Positions 55,005 through 64,000 are shown, counted from the first letter of the stretch. The stretch: 64,000 nucleotides of DNA from Alkalimarinus alittae (GCF_026016465.1 NZ_CP100390.1:1712001-1776000); one strand, 5' to 3'. The notes: generated by a model not told the origin, from the letters alone. Program-made: numbers and translations.

Positions 55005-56027
55005 TTAGTTGTCAAAGCCTGTTCTATCAACAAGTTTAGCGGCTAAGGTGCGATATTTTGCAATATCGGTTAGCGGTAACGTGTCTGATTTAAATGAACC
55101 CCATGATGCAACGAGTGCAGAAGGGCCAACGCCTGGCTTAACAGGGTATTCAAAGTTCTGCTCTGCGTAGATTTTTTGAGCAGGTCCATTAGATAAAAAA
55201 TTCATCAGCTTAATAGCGTTATCTTTATTCGGTGCACTTTTGGTAAGTGAAACACCGCTGATATTAACATGCGTTCCTCGGTCAGCTTGATTTGGAAACA
55301 CAATGTTAACGGCTTGTGCCCAATCTGACTGCTCTTCATCCATCAACATTTTACCGTAATAGTAATTGTTGCCGATGGCTAGATCACAAACGCCTTCTTT
55401 TATTGCTTTAACTTGCGCGCGGTCGTTACCTTGAGGTTTTTGAGCTAAATTGTTTTTTACGCCCGTTAGCCACTTTTCAGTTTCTGCTTCACCGTTATTG
55501 GCAATCATCGAAGCGATTAGAGCAACGTTATAAGGGTGTTTGCCGCTACGGGTACAGATTTTACCTTTCCATTCGGGTTTAGCTAAATCTTCATATCGTG
55601 TGATAGCGCCTTCAGCAACTCTATCTTTAGACGCGTATATTACGCGAGCACGTGTAGTGAGCCCGTACCATTGTCCCTCTGGGCCTACATATTGGGCAGG
55701 GATATTCTTTTCGAGTTCAGGGGTTGTGACACCTTGAACAACGCCGGCTTCAACTACTTCATTAAGTCGGCCGATATCAACAGTAAAAATTAAATCGGCA
55801 GGGCTGTTTTTTCCTTCACGCTTTAGGCGTTCGGTTAGACCTTTTTTAGCGAATACAACATTAACATCGATGCCAGATTCTTTTGTAAATGCATCAAAGA
55901 TGGGCTCCATCAAAAAAGGTTGTCGGTACGAATATACGTTAACCTCCTCGTTGGCTTGTACGGAGGTGACGGCTGTAGTGCCCATTAAAGCAATGGCTGT
56001 TGGGATAAGGCGTTTCATGCTAAACAT
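55005..56027 (-). CDS. Ferric iron ABC transporter binding protein, FbpA/FutA-like
   Basis: This 340-residue periplasmic protein has a signal peptide (RLIPTAIALMGTTAVTSVQA). The mature protein begins NEEVNVYSYRQPFLMEPIFDAF. The iron-site residues include the tyrosine pair in AIGNNYYYGKML. PSDLI-like PADLIFTVD is also typical. A Fur box lies 29 bp upstream of the start. It is the first gene of an iron-regulated operon. Confidence 0.93.
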   Translation of the reverse strand: MFSMKRLIPTAIALMGTTAVTSVQANEEVNVYSYRQPFLMEPIFDAFTKESGIDVNVVFAKKGLTERLKREGKNSPADLIFTVDIGRLNEVVEAGVVQGVTTPELEKNIPAQYVGPEGQWYGLTTRARVIYASKDRVAEGAITRYEDLAKPEWKGKICTRSGKHPYNVALIASMIANNGEAETEKWLTGVKNNLAQKPQGNDRAQVKAIKEGVCDLAIGNNYYYGKMLMDEEQSDWAQAVNIVFPNQADRGTHVNISGVSLTKSAPNKDNAIKLMNFLSNGPAQKIYAEQNFEYPVKPGVGPSALVASWGSFKSDTLPLTDIAKYRTLAAKLVDRTGFDN

Positions 56028-56055
56028 AAAATAAAACTCTCTTAATGAAAATGCT

Positions 56056-56074
56056 AATGATAATAATTCTCATT
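56056..56074. promoter_or_regulatory. Fur box upstream of the iron-binding protein gene
   Basis: AATGATAATAATTCTCATT resembles the 19-bp Fur consensus (AATGA/TCATT arms). It lies 29 bp upstream of the start at 56027, in the promoter region. Confidence 0.8.
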
Positions 56075-56224
56075 AATTAGGTGTGTGTTGTCAAGAAATA
56101 AATATAAATATTCTATTTTTATTCGCTCATTTTAAGTCCAGTGCTATCATCAAGTAATGATCAAGATCATGAATACAATGTGAATTTTCAATATTGTTAA
56201 GTTGTTAAGGCGATAGTTAAGAAT

Positions 56225-56491
56225 ATGGGTGATAAACGAGTTCACGCAAGAACACTTCTAAATGCAAAAATAAAAGTGACACACGAAATAGTAGGCGACG
56301 GAATATTCTATGTGAGGGATATTTCAGATGGTGGCGTTTACGTTATCGTAGGTGAGTCTGTTTTTCCTCCATTAGGAAGTGTCGTTACAGTGCAAATGTT
56401 AGGGTTGCCTTTTGAAGCGCCTATATTGGATATGGTTGTGGTTAGAAAGGGTGAAGATGGGTTCGGACTGATGTTTGTGCCTGACGAGTAG
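56225..56491 (+). CDS. PilZ-domain protein
   Basis: This 88-residue single PilZ domain has an RxxxR-like KRVHAR at residues 4-9 and a DxSxxG motif, DISDGGVYV, at about 34-42, which bind cyclic di-GMP in family members. It could be a small c-di-GMP receptor. The RVHAR arrangement is slightly off the canonical spacing, so binding is not certain. Confidence 0.82.
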   Translation: MGDKRVHARTLLNAKIKVTHEIVGDGIFYVRDISDGGVYVIVGESVFPPLGSVVTVQMLGLPFEAPILDMVVVRKGEDGFGLMFVPDE

Positions 56492-56634
56492 TATTTTAGC
56501 TATAAAAGCGTGTTACAAATACTCAATTTGTGAAGGCTGGATACATTGCGCTAGGTGGGCGTGGTAGACTGGCCATTCGTATCGTTCGTCTATTTGATAA
56601 AGCTGGTAGAGTTTAATTTAGGGTTGTAAGGTAA

Positions 56635-57228
56635 ATGATAAAAGTAGTTAAGGGATTAATGTTAGTCACCGTCATATTAAACACCGTAGGTTGCGCGTCT
56701 TATTATTCACATTATGGTAGCTTTTCTGCACAAAACTCCCAAGGGGAGGTGCGAATGTTCGCTCTTTCTTGGAAGACCGCTGAATACCCTTCCTGGGCGA
56801 TATCAGATAATAAATCCACAGAGATTGTTCTTGAAACTCAGTGCAGTGATCGAAAGTGGACACTGACAGATCAGGCCTCAACCAGCAATGATTGCACCGC
56901 AGCGAATGAGGGGATTGTTGCATGTGGAGATATGGCTTCAGACTTATCGTTATCGGGTAAGCCTGTACCGGATAACAATTATGCTTGCGTGTCGATTACC
57001 GATGCAAAGAGCGCGCAAAGTATCGTTGACCTAGAAAGCCGCTTATTAATATCAGTGCGTTGTTTGCCTGCCGTAACCACTCAAAAGATCGAAGGTGAAG
57101 ATGTTAATGTCGACTATATTAAAGCGTCTGTAGTTCCGTATAGTGTCGCGACTCGAAAAGTCGAACGGTATAGCCTTGCCGATAAGGCGCCTGCTATGAA
57201 TAATAAAGTTTGTGATTCAGATAGTTAA
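56635..57228 (+). CDS. Hypothetical lipoprotein
   Basis: This 197-residue protein has signal and lipobox (LVTVILNTVGCASYYSHYG), so the mature N-terminus is lipidated Cys20. Several paired cysteines follow (QCSDRK, NDCTA, VACGD, YACVS). No known domain is recognised; it has no clear operon partner. Confidence 0.75.
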   Translation: MIKVVKGLMLVTVILNTVGCASYYSHYGSFSAQNSQGEVRMFALSWKTAEYPSWAISDNKSTEIVLETQCSDRKWTLTDQASTSNDCTAANEGIVACGDMASDLSLSGKPVPDNNYACVSITDAKSAQSIVDLESRLLISVRCLPAVTTQKIEGEDVNVDYIKASVVPYSVATRKVERYSLADKAPAMNNKVCDSDS

Positions 57229-57493
57229 AGTGCTTTTCGAATGTTTTGACTTGCAGCAGGGGCGGGAGTTACCCGCTCTACCGGTTTGTGTCTATGATTT
57301 AATAATCAAAGGTAGCTTGTTGGCATTGACAGTGTGATGAACTTATCATTAATGCTTTAATATTTTGTAATTGAAACAACAAGATACATTTAACAACAGA
57401 AGTGTAATTGTACTGAGCTGCTGATCATGCAAAATGGGCGGTAACTAAAAGTCTTTTTCTACATTACTATTTTTATTGTTAAGGGTGAATTAC

Positions 57494-58825
57494 ATGCTGG
57501 GTAATCAACAAAAAATACCCGTAAACCAACTGCAAGTGGGGATGTATGTCTCTAATCTTGATCGCCCATGGTGTGAAACGCCTTTCCCTATTCAGGGTTT
57601 TTATATCAGAAGTGTGGCAGAAGTTGAGTCGCTAGAAACCTATTGTAAGCATGTTTATGTTGATACTGTGTCAGCAAAAAAACAGGCGTATGAGAGTCAC
57701 GCTGTGCCTGATGCTAGTAGACGCTCAAGTCATAAAGCTTCAAGCAGCGATGCTGGTAATATTTTAAAACTGCCACCGTTAAAATTACGAAAAACCACCG
57801 TTTACCCACAAATCTCGTCTGAAAAGGCGGTTTCGTCGCTTAAAAAAGAGGTATCTAAAGCCGCCAAACTACAGCGTAACGTGAGTGTTGCGCTGAGTGA
57901 TATTTTTCAAACAATCGAAACTGGGGCTTCTCCCGACTATAAAGCTGTGAATAAAGCGGTTGATGGAATGGTCGAGAGTGTTGTGCGTAACCCGGATGCT
58001 CTGGTTTGGCTCACCCGCATTAATACCTATGATCAATTTAGTTATCAGCATGCTATCAGTGCATCGATTTGGTCATTGGTATTAGGACGATTCTTAGGGC
58101 TAGAAAAAGACGTGCTTAAGCAGCTCTCAACCTCGGTACTTTTATCGCAGGTAGGAAAATCTAAGTTAGCTAAAGATATTCTTGAGAATCAGCATACATT
58201 AAATGCTGAAGCGTTTGAGCAATATAAAAAGTATGTCGATTACAGTGTCGAGATTCTTGAGTCATCTGGGAATATTTCAAGTTCGATTATAGAGGTGGTT
58301 CGACATCACCGCGAACGCCATAACGGCACAGGCTTCCCGCGCGGCATTACAGGGGATCGCATCCCCTTATTGGCTAAAATAGCAGGTTTAGTTAGCGCCT
58401 ACCAAGAAATGGTCGAACCTCGAGAGGGTGTAACGCCCACGCCTGCCGCAATGGCGGTATCAAAGCTGTATGAAAGCCGTAACATTGAATTTCAAGAAGA
58501 GTTGGTCGAAAGTTTCATTAAAGCCATTGGGGTTTACCCAACCGGTACGCTTGTTGAACTTAACAACAATGAAGTGGGCATTGTTCTCAATCACAACCCT
58601 AAAAGAAGGCTTTGGCCACGAGTGGCCGTGGTCTTAAATGAGAATAAGCAGCCGTTAAAGCAAGCTAAAGTGATTGATTTACTGGTGTATAACGAAGATA
58701 AAACTAAAGATGAAACGCTTAATATATCGGGTAGCTTGCCTGCTGGTTCGTTTGATATAGACCCTTCTAATTATCTGATTACGGGTGCCACAAGTCGCTG
58801 GAGTTGGCGTCACTTTACAGGTTAA
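57494..58825 (+). CDS. HD-GYP-type protein with degenerate HD motif
   Basis: This protein has 443 residues from the ATG at 57494, with AAGGGTGA upstream. The N-terminus has DUF3391 (NQQKIPVNQLQVGMYVSNLDRPW). The HD-GYP domain is recognised by HHRERHNGTGFPRGITGDRIPLLAKIAGLVSAYQEM. The metal-binding HD pair, expected in LLHDIGK, is replaced by LLSQVGKSKL. The GYP triplet reads GTGFP. The enzyme is therefore probably unable to cleave c-di-GMP by the usual mechanism and may act as a c-di-GMP sensor. Confidence 0.88.
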   Translation: MLGNQQKIPVNQLQVGMYVSNLDRPWCETPFPIQGFYIRSVAEVESLETYCKHVYVDTVSAKKQAYESHAVPDASRRSSHKASSSDAGNILKLPPLKLRKTTVYPQISSEKAVSSLKKEVSKAAKLQRNVSVALSDIFQTIETGASPDYKAVNKAVDGMVESVVRNPDALVWLTRINTYDQFSYQHAISASIWSLVLGRFLGLEKDVLKQLSTSVLLSQVGKSKLAKDILENQHTLNAEAFEQYKKYVDYSVEILESSGNISSSIIEVVRHHRERHNGTGFPRGITGDRIPLLAKIAGLVSAYQEMVEPREGVTPTPAAMAVSKLYESRNIEFQEELVESFIKAIGVYPTGTLVELNNNEVGIVLNHNPKRRLWPRVAVVLNENKQPLKQAKVIDLLVYNEDKTKDETLNISGSLPAGSFDIDPSNYLITGATSRWSWRHFTG

Positions 58826-58885
58826 TCATTTTTTGATGATCCCCTCATGTTAAGCTCACGTTCTCTTTCATGAGGAATAATTTGT

Positions 58886-59524
58886 ATGGCTAGGGAGCGT
58901 TGTAAGGTGTGCTGTAATGCAGTATCTGCCTGCATCTGTAAGTGGATATCCCCAATAGATAATAAAACGACGATTGTGATACTTCAGCATTCCGATGAGG
59001 TTAAAAAGCCTTTAGGGACAGCAAAGATTGTAACGCTTAGTTTGCAGAATGCAGTTCTGAAGATAGGCGTAGATTTCTCAGATGATGTAGATTTTAACCA
59101 ATTGGTTTACGGCACCAGTGAAGGCGTGGGTATTTTGTATCCCTCTGAGTCAGCTATTACGTTTGAAGACTGGGTGGCTAAAGAACGTTGCCCTCAGGGG
59201 GTGAATAATGCTGATCAGCTCCCAAAAACGTTGATTGTATTGGACGGAACATGGCGTAATACCCGAGAGATTATCAATGTAAACCCAGTACTTAAAAATC
59301 TACAGGGCATTCAGTTGACCCCAGCCCAGCAATCAAATTATAGAATCCGCAAAGCACCTTTTAAAAACTCACTTTCAACAGTAGAGGCGGTCGCTCAGGC
59401 GCTAAATGCTCTAGAGCCTGAAACGTCGGTTGGTACGATGCTGAATTGCTTTCAAAATATGATCGACTATCAAATACGCTGTATGGGCGAAGAGGTTTAT
59501 CGTAAGAATTACCTTTCAGACTAG
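58886..59524 (+). CDS. DTW-domain tRNA aminocarboxypropyltransferase
   Basis: This 212-residue protein has the DTW family pattern: CKVCCNAVSACICKWI (Cys-rich start), ILQHSDEVKKPLGTAKI, and the DxTW motif LDGTWRNTREI. Family members (TapT/TuaA) add an aminocarboxypropyl group to tRNA uridine from S-adenosylmethionine. GAGG lies 10 nt before the ATG. It is probably a stand-alone gene. Confidence 0.9.
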   Translation: MARERCKVCCNAVSACICKWISPIDNKTTIVILQHSDEVKKPLGTAKIVTLSLQNAVLKIGVDFSDDVDFNQLVYGTSEGVGILYPSESAITFEDWVAKERCPQGVNNADQLPKTLIVLDGTWRNTREIINVNPVLKNLQGIQLTPAQQSNYRIRKAPFKNSLSTVEAVAQALNALEPETSVGTMLNCFQNMIDYQIRCMGEEVYRKNYLSD

Positions 59525-59634
59525 GCGATAAATATAACGTGCGCCGTTAAACGAGTTTAAACCGCTTACGGTTGAAATTACTGTTTTCGACCCAACATTA
59601 TGCACCTCAAGTCATCACTAAAAAGTTCTATATG

Positions 59635-60552
59635 AATTACGCACTCAGTATCGAAGGGCTACGTAAAGTCTACAGCAATAGCCATGAAGCATTAAAAGGC
59701 ATTTCGTTAAATGTTGAGCAAGGTGATTTCTTTGCACTGCTTGGGCCAAATGGCGCAGGAAAATCAACTACGCTTGGCATTGTTTCGTCTTTGGTAGGGA
59801 AGACATCGGGTCAGGTCAAAATATTTGAGTATGATATTGATACCGACCTTGTTAAAGCCAAAATGCAGCTCGGGGTTGTGCCACAAGAGTTTAATTTTAA
59901 TCAGTTTGAAAAAGTATTTGATATTGTTGTAACGCAAGCAGGGTATTATGGAATACCTGCCGAAGAAGCTAAATTAAGTGCAGAGAAGTATTTAAGAAAG
60001 CTAGGGCTTTGGGATAAGCGCGATGTAGCCTCAAGGCTTTTGTCTGGCGGAATGAAGCGAAGACTTATGATCGCCAGAGCGTTGGTTCATGAACCTAAAA
60101 TACTCATACTTGACGAGCCTACAGCCGGTGTTGATATAGAGTTGCGCCGCTCAATGTGGGCGTTTATGAGAGAGCTCAATGAGCAGCAGGGAACTACGAT
60201 CATACTCACCACCCACTACCTTGAAGAAGCGGAATCTCTCTGCCGTAATATAGCCATTATTGATCAAGGACTTATTTTGGCTAATACCAGTAAAAAAGAG
60301 CTACTGACTAATCTTCACTCTGAAACTTTTGTGCTAGACGTCGCCAAGCCATTAACGACACCTCCATCACTGTCGGGGTTTACGAGTAGACTGAACAGTG
60401 AAGGTAGTTTAGAGGTCGATATTTCACAGGGGCAGACCATTAATATGCTCTTCTCATTGCTGACTGAAGCATCAATTGATGTAGTGAGTATTCGAGCGCG
60501 TGCAAACCGGCTAGAAGAGTTGTTTGTGCGTATGGTAGAGGAGGGCAAGTAG
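59635..60552 (+). CDS. ABC-2 exporter ATPase
   Basis: This protein has 305 residues from the ATG at 59635; an upstream TTG would add 21 residues. Walker A is GPNGAGKSTTLG, signature LLSGGMKRRLMIARAL, Walker B ILILDEPTAGVD and H-loop TTHYLEEAE. The C-terminal 80 residues form the typical extra domain of the CcmA/YadG type. It is 1 bp upstream of the ABC-2 permease gene, so it should form a two-component exporter. The substrate is unknown. Confidence 0.93.
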   Translation, partial: NYALSIEGLRKVYSNSHEALKGISLNVEQGDFFALLGPNGAGKSTTLGIVSSLVGKTSGQVKIFEYDIDTDLVKAKMQLGVVPQEFNFNQFEKVFDIVVTQAGYYGIPAEEAKLSAEKYLRKLGLWDKRDVASRLLSGGMKRRLMIARALVHEPKILILDEPTAGVDIELRRSMWAFMRELNEQQGTTIILTTHYLEEAESLCRNIAIIDQGLILANTSKKELLTNLHSETFVLDVAKPLTTPPSLSGFTSRLNSEGSLEVDISQGQTINMLFSLLTEASIDVVSIRARANRLEELFVRMVEEGK

Positions 60553-61326
60553 ATGGGGCCTTATCGTATATTTATTGCATTTCAAACCATAGTGGTAAAA
60601 GAAATACGACGCTTTACGCGTATTTGGATACAAACATTACTGCCGCCTGCCATTACCATGGCATTATATTTTGTTGTTTTTGGAAACTTAATCGGCCCTA
60701 GAATTGGTGAGATGGATGGCCATGGCTACATGGACTTTATCGTCCCCGGTTTGATTATGATGTCGGTGATCACAAATTCTTATTCGAATGTGGTGTCTTC
60801 TTTCTTTGGCATGAAGTTTCAAAAAAGTATTGAAGAACTAGTCGTATCGCCAGTGCCTAACTGGGTTATTTTAACGGGCTATGTAACAGGTGGGGTTGCC
60901 CGAGGATTAGCCGTCGGCGCTATTGTTACGGCGCTATCCTTAGGGTTTACTGATCTTCAAGTCTACAACGCACCAGTAATGGTTGCAGTAGTGTTATTAA
61001 CGGCTATTTTGTTTTCATTAGGCGGCTTTATCAACGCCATGCATGCGACTAAATTTGATGATATATCCATCGTGCCCACGTTTATTTTAACGCCCTTGAC
61101 CTATCTTGGCGGGGTGTTTTATTCAATATCATTATTGCCTGAGTTTTGGCAGACCGTATCAAAAGCAAACCCTATTTTATATATGGTCAATACTTTTAGA
61201 TATGGAATATTGGGTGTTACCGATATTAATGTAGCCTTTGCCTTTGTGATGATTATTGGGTTTACCGTATTGTTGTTTGGCTACTCGCTACATTTGCTCA
61301 ACAAAGGGAAAGGTATCCGTAGTTAA
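60553..61326 (+). CDS. ABC-2 type permease
   Basis: This 257-residue protein has six membrane segments (e.g. QTLLPPAITMALYFVVFGNLIGPRIG). The ABC-2 signature is PLTYLGGVFYSISLLPEFWQTVSKANPILYMVNTFRYGILG. It begins immediately after the ATPase stop and is the YadH-like partner. Confidence 0.93.
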   Translation: MGPYRIFIAFQTIVVKEIRRFTRIWIQTLLPPAITMALYFVVFGNLIGPRIGEMDGHGYMDFIVPGLIMMSVITNSYSNVVSSFFGMKFQKSIEELVVSPVPNWVILTGYVTGGVARGLAVGAIVTALSLGFTDLQVYNAPVMVAVVLLTAILFSLGGFINAMHATKFDDISIVPTFILTPLTYLGGVFYSISLLPEFWQTVSKANPILYMVNTFRYGILGVTDINVAFAFVMIIGFTVLLFGYSLHLLNKGKGIRS

Positions 61327-61404
61327 AATATATACCGGTTGTAAAATATCGCAGCATATAGGTTTAAAACGCCCTAAATGTAACTCAATTTTCGGAATAA
61401 TATT

Positions 61405-62229
61405 ATGGTCGATTTAAGTAACTCATTATTGGGAAAAAGTACTGACTATGTTGACCAGTATTCACCCGCATTGCTTTATCCGCTGCCACGCTTAGATAAG
61501 CGCGATGAGCTGGGGATAGACTCGTCTAAGTTACCTTTTAATGGGGTGGATATTTGGAACAGCTATGAGCTTTCTTGGTTAGCCCCTTCAGGCAAGCCTC
61601 AGGTTGCGCTTGTAGAGTTTAGTATCCCTTGCGATTCGCCTAACATTATTGAATCTAAGTCATTCAAGCTTTATTTGAACTCACTCAACCAGACGGTCTT
61701 TGAGTCAACTAATCAGCTTGAGGGTGTATTAGCAAAAGACTTAAGTGCAGTTGCAGGGCGTGAGGTGGGGGTCAATATAATCTCGTTGGAGCAGGGGGTG
61801 GATTTATTCTCTGGCAGCGAACAGCGGCAACTTATTGACTCGCTTGATATAGACGGGTTTGGTTATGAAGTCGACGCCAGTACACTAACGGCGAATAAAG
61901 GTGATCGTGTTGAGCAGCAGTTGGTATCACATCTACTTAAAACCAACTGCCCTGTAACGGGACAGCCTGATTGGGCGTCGGTATTGATTGATTATACGGG
62001 GAATGCAATAGATCAGGCGGGGTTGCTTCGATATATTGTATCGTATCGAAATCACCAAGATTTTCACGAGCAGTGTGTTGAGCGAATATTTATCGACATC
62101 ATGGCCCGCTGTGCACCTGAGAAGCTAACCGTGTATGCACGTTATACTCGTCGCGGAGGGTTGGATATAAACCCGCTAAGAACGACTGATTCGAGCTTTT
62201 CAGGCAATATTAGGTTAAGTCGTCAGTAG
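61405..62229 (+). CDS. queF: 7-cyano-7-deazaguanine reductase
   Basis: This is a 274-residue QueF of the long, two-domain type that reduces preQ0 to preQ1 with NADPH in queuosine biosynthesis. The characteristic segments are VEFSIPCDSPNIIESKSFKLYLNS (QueF motif, ESKS/LYLNS), the catalytic Cys in CPVTGQPDW, and ERIFIDIM...YTRRGGLDINPLR. It supports the QTMAN-like gene at 40 kb as part of a queuosine branch. Confidence 0.96.
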   Translation: MVDLSNSLLGKSTDYVDQYSPALLYPLPRLDKRDELGIDSSKLPFNGVDIWNSYELSWLAPSGKPQVALVEFSIPCDSPNIIESKSFKLYLNSLNQTVFESTNQLEGVLAKDLSAVAGREVGVNIISLEQGVDLFSGSEQRQLIDSLDIDGFGYEVDASTLTANKGDRVEQQLVSHLLKTNCPVTGQPDWASVLIDYTGNAIDQAGLLRYIVSYRNHQDFHEQCVERIFIDIMARCAPEKLTVYARYTRRGGLDINPLRTTDSSFSGNIRLSRQ

Positions 62230-62280
62230 GCTGAGCTGTTGCATCAAATTAATTTAACACATGCGTGTTCATAAACGACG

Positions 62281-62306
62281 GTCATCCTCGCAAAGGTGAG
62301 GATGAC
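62281..62306. repeat. REP-like palindrome between queF and the adenylate cyclase gene
   Basis: GTCATCCTC and GAGGATGAC form a 9-bp stem with an 8-nt loop (GCAAAGGT). The form is that of the common REP sequences with GTCAT..ATGAC ends. It lies in the convergent 115-bp gap and may also end transcription. Confidence 0.7.
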
Positions 62307-62344
62307 AAAAAGGTACCGCTTTAGTATTTCAGGGCGGGTACTCA

Positions 62345-63760
62345 TTACTCAATATCTTCAGAATCTTTAAGCTTTTGTGCGGCTGATTCGAGCGCGCGAA
62401 CAATTTGCTCTTTTTCACTTACACCGATTTTCCCTGTATCGAGATACATCGCAAAACCGGTCGTTTCGTGCTCCATAAAGCTTTGGTTTGCACCTATCTC
62501 GCGTCTGAAATCAACTACTTCATAAATAGGCACTGAGCGCGAAAAGCCTTTAACGGTAATTTCGCCTTTATCGCGGCACATAACCATATCTTTAACCAGT
62601 GAGAATGTTTCGTATGAAACAAGAATCTCACCCGGCTCAGCAAGGCTTTCTAGACGGCTAGCCAAGTTAACTTCTTTACCGATAATGGTATAGTCCATGC
62701 GGTTTTCAGCACCGAAGTTACCAACGGTGCAGTAACCCGTGCTAATACCCATTCTGATCTCAAGAGGTGTTCTAATACCTTGGCTCTGCCATTTTTGTCT
62801 TAGAATCTTCATGCGTTTACGCATATCTATTCCCATCGCAACACAGGCTAGAGTATCTTCTTTTGCGCCTCGGCTTGTGGGGTCACCAAAAAATATCATG
62901 ATGCTATCGCCAACAAATTTATCGATGGTGCCACCATACTTTAGAGCAATTTGTGACATGGCATTAAAGTAGGTGTTCAATAATTCGGTCAGGCTTTCAG
63001 GTTCCATTTCTTCTGACAGTTCAGTAAAACCTTTAATGTCGGAGAAGAATACGGCTAATTTTTTACGCTGTGTTTCGAGTCTTACATCTCGCTCACCGGT
63101 AAAAATAGACTGCCATACCTGAGGTGAAAGATATTTCGCTAGCTTATGAGATAGCGTTATAGATTGCTCTCGTTGATGCTGAATAAGAGATTTTGCATGT
63201 ACCAGTGTACGTGCTTGTTGGTGGGTATAGTATGCCGTTACACATATATAGATACCAACACTAAGGCCAGAGATGATGCTGACAGAAATAGGCGTTGGCG
63301 GCGCGATACTAATACCAAAAAACATAGATGTAAGGCAGATGCTGACGAACCAAGCTAGGTTGCCGTAAAGCCAGCTTTTCATTCCGCCGACAATAATAAA
63401 ACTGAAGTTCAGCATTAAAATAAATAGCAGCGTCGGAACCAAGCTGAAATCAATCAATACGACTATTGGACCTGTTAGAAAGGCATCTAGTAACAACAAA
63501 CGTTGACGAACAATAGGGTTACGTTGCCTGTTAAAATACCGTACGACAAAATAAAGCAAGTGTGGCCAAAGTAGTGACCCTGGAATTATCCAGATAAGAT
63601 TGGGGTCAAAATGGTCGCTTAAGATACCTGCAACAATAATCGCAACACCGGCCAAATAGGCTAAAACGCGGGCGTTGTAGTCCGGCATTGGTGGGATGGC
63701 GACTTGCTTAACGGGTTTAATTTGCCGAGTTGTTTTATTTGTTATAGTCATTGAATTCAT
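62345..63760 (-). CDS. MASE2-type class III adenylate/guanylate cyclase
   Basis: This 471-residue protein has an N-terminal MASE2-like membrane part (about 25-190: LLWPHLLYFVVRY, LLLLDAFLTGP, LNFSFIIVGGMKSWLYG) and a C-terminal class III cyclase domain (about 235-420). The metal aspartates are in FFSDIKGFTE and KFVGDSIMIFFGDP. Transition-state residues are in EVNLASRLES. It would make cAMP at the inner membrane. All catalytic residues appear to be present. Confidence 0.93.
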   Translation of the reverse strand: MNSMTITNKTTRQIKPVKQVAIPPMPDYNARVLAYLAGVAIIVAGILSDHFDPNLIWIIPGSLLWPHLLYFVVRYFNRQRNPIVRQRLLLLDAFLTGPIVVLIDFSLVPTLLFILMLNFSFIIVGGMKSWLYGNLAWFVSICLTSMFFGISIAPPTPISVSIISGLSVGIYICVTAYYTHQQARTLVHAKSLIQHQREQSITLSHKLAKYLSPQVWQSIFTGERDVRLETQRKKLAVFFSDIKGFTELSEEMEPESLTELLNTYFNAMSQIALKYGGTIDKFVGDSIMIFFGDPTSRGAKEDTLACVAMGIDMRKRMKILRQKWQSQGIRTPLEIRMGISTGYCTVGNFGAENRMDYTIIGKEVNLASRLESLAEPGEILVSYETFSLVKDMVMCRDKGEITVKGFSRSVPIYEVVDFRREIGANQSFMEHETTGFAMYLDTGKIGVSEKEQIVRALESAAQKLKDSEDIE

Positions 63761-63850
63761 TATTGTTAAATGGTTTGCAGCCAGGTGCCGAATACGTATT
63801 CAACATTGTTAGTCGTATCTTATTGATATTTGCTACACTTCGCTACAGTT

Positions 63851-63868
63851 ATGATAAAAATTCTCATT
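63851..63868. promoter_or_regulatory. Fur-like site before the nitroreductase gene
   Basis: ATGATAAAAATTCTCATT closely matches the Fur box found at 56056-56074 (ATGATAA-xx-ATTCTCATT). It lies 14 bp upstream of the start at 63882. Regulation by iron is possible. Confidence 0.4.
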
Positions 63869-63881
63869 AAATAGGTCTCTC

Positions 63882-64000
63882 ATGCCACACCCCGTTACTG
63901 AACTAATGTTACAGCGTAACTCATCAGCTCGACTGTCTTCGCCAGCGCCTGATCGTGCGCTTTTAAATACGCTATTTCAGACAGCTTTTAGAGCCCCTGA
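63882..64000 (+). CDS. Nitroreductase family protein, truncated by window edge
   Basis: Thirty-nine codons are visible from the ATG at 63882. The sequence LMLQRNSSARLSSPAPDRALLNTLF, then AFRAP, matches the YdjA-type nitroreductase N-terminus (RRSSxxLxxPAPxxxxLxxIxxAAxRAPDH), where the Arg-Ser pair and the next loop bind FMN. The rest lies beyond the right edge. Confidence 0.7.
   Translation, partial: MPHPVTELMLQRNSSARLSSPAPDRALLNTLFQTAFRAP

Overview
The window looks like a chromosomal segment of a moderately AT-rich gammaproteobacterium, probably a marine or aquatic Oceanospirillales/Alteromonadales-type organism. The evidence is a split class II ribonucleotide reductase (nrdJa/nrdJb), QueF, a DTW-domain tRNA modification enzyme, a MASE2 adenylate cyclase, RND efflux genes and Fur-like sites. 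Gene content supports the phylum and class, but I cannot name a species.

The left half (about 1-28,250) is a defence and mobility island. On the minus strand lies a type I restriction-modification operon in the order half-S, hsdM, hsdS, AAA ATPase, PIN-like nuclease, hsdR (hsdR runs off the left edge). An ATPase/PIN-nuclease pair is thus embedded between hsdS and hsdR. Divergent from it, on the plus strand, is a tightly coupled block of five genes (7,923-15,902): a complete tyrosine recombinase, a degenerate recombinase-like protein, a second complete recombinase, a small HTH/coiled-coil protein, and a protein with a PD-(D/E)xK-like nuclease motif. This resembles known trio-recombinase mobility modules (Tn554 TnpABC, recombinase-in-trio, Gamma-Mobile-Trio), but the nuclease partner and the exact class are open. 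Next come the ruins of a second type I system (hsdM with three lesions, rhuM whose C-terminus is replaced by a 36-bp repeat array, a GIY-YIG gene, a 42-codon gene and an apparently intact hsdS without hsdR). After it stands a Gabija-like OLD-nuclease/UvrD-helicase pair followed by a PLD-family nuclease. A membrane protein, a YhcG-type nuclease and a NERD-domain gene split by one in-frame stop close the island.

From 28,250 to about 34,500 is a transition zone of small accessory genes (NYN nuclease, lipoprotein, ClpS-like adaptor, CHAP amidase, PhoD-like phosphatase, XRE regulator), with REP-type palindromes and a TTAAGGG tandem repeat. No integrase target or tRNA marks the right end of the island.

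The right half (34,500-64,000) looks like ordinary core chromosome: galU, nrdJab with NrdR-like boxes, a QTMAN-like glycosyltransferase, an RND efflux pair, a potassium-channel-like protein, a PP2C phosphatase, an ABC importer of the PF04392 class, a Fur-marked ferric iron ABC pair, a PilZ protein, an HD-GYP protein that has lost its HD residues, a DTW enzyme, an ABC-2 exporter, queF, a MASE2 adenylate cyclase, and the start of a nitroreductase at the right edge. Intrinsic terminators and intercistronic hairpins could be placed at several operon ends.
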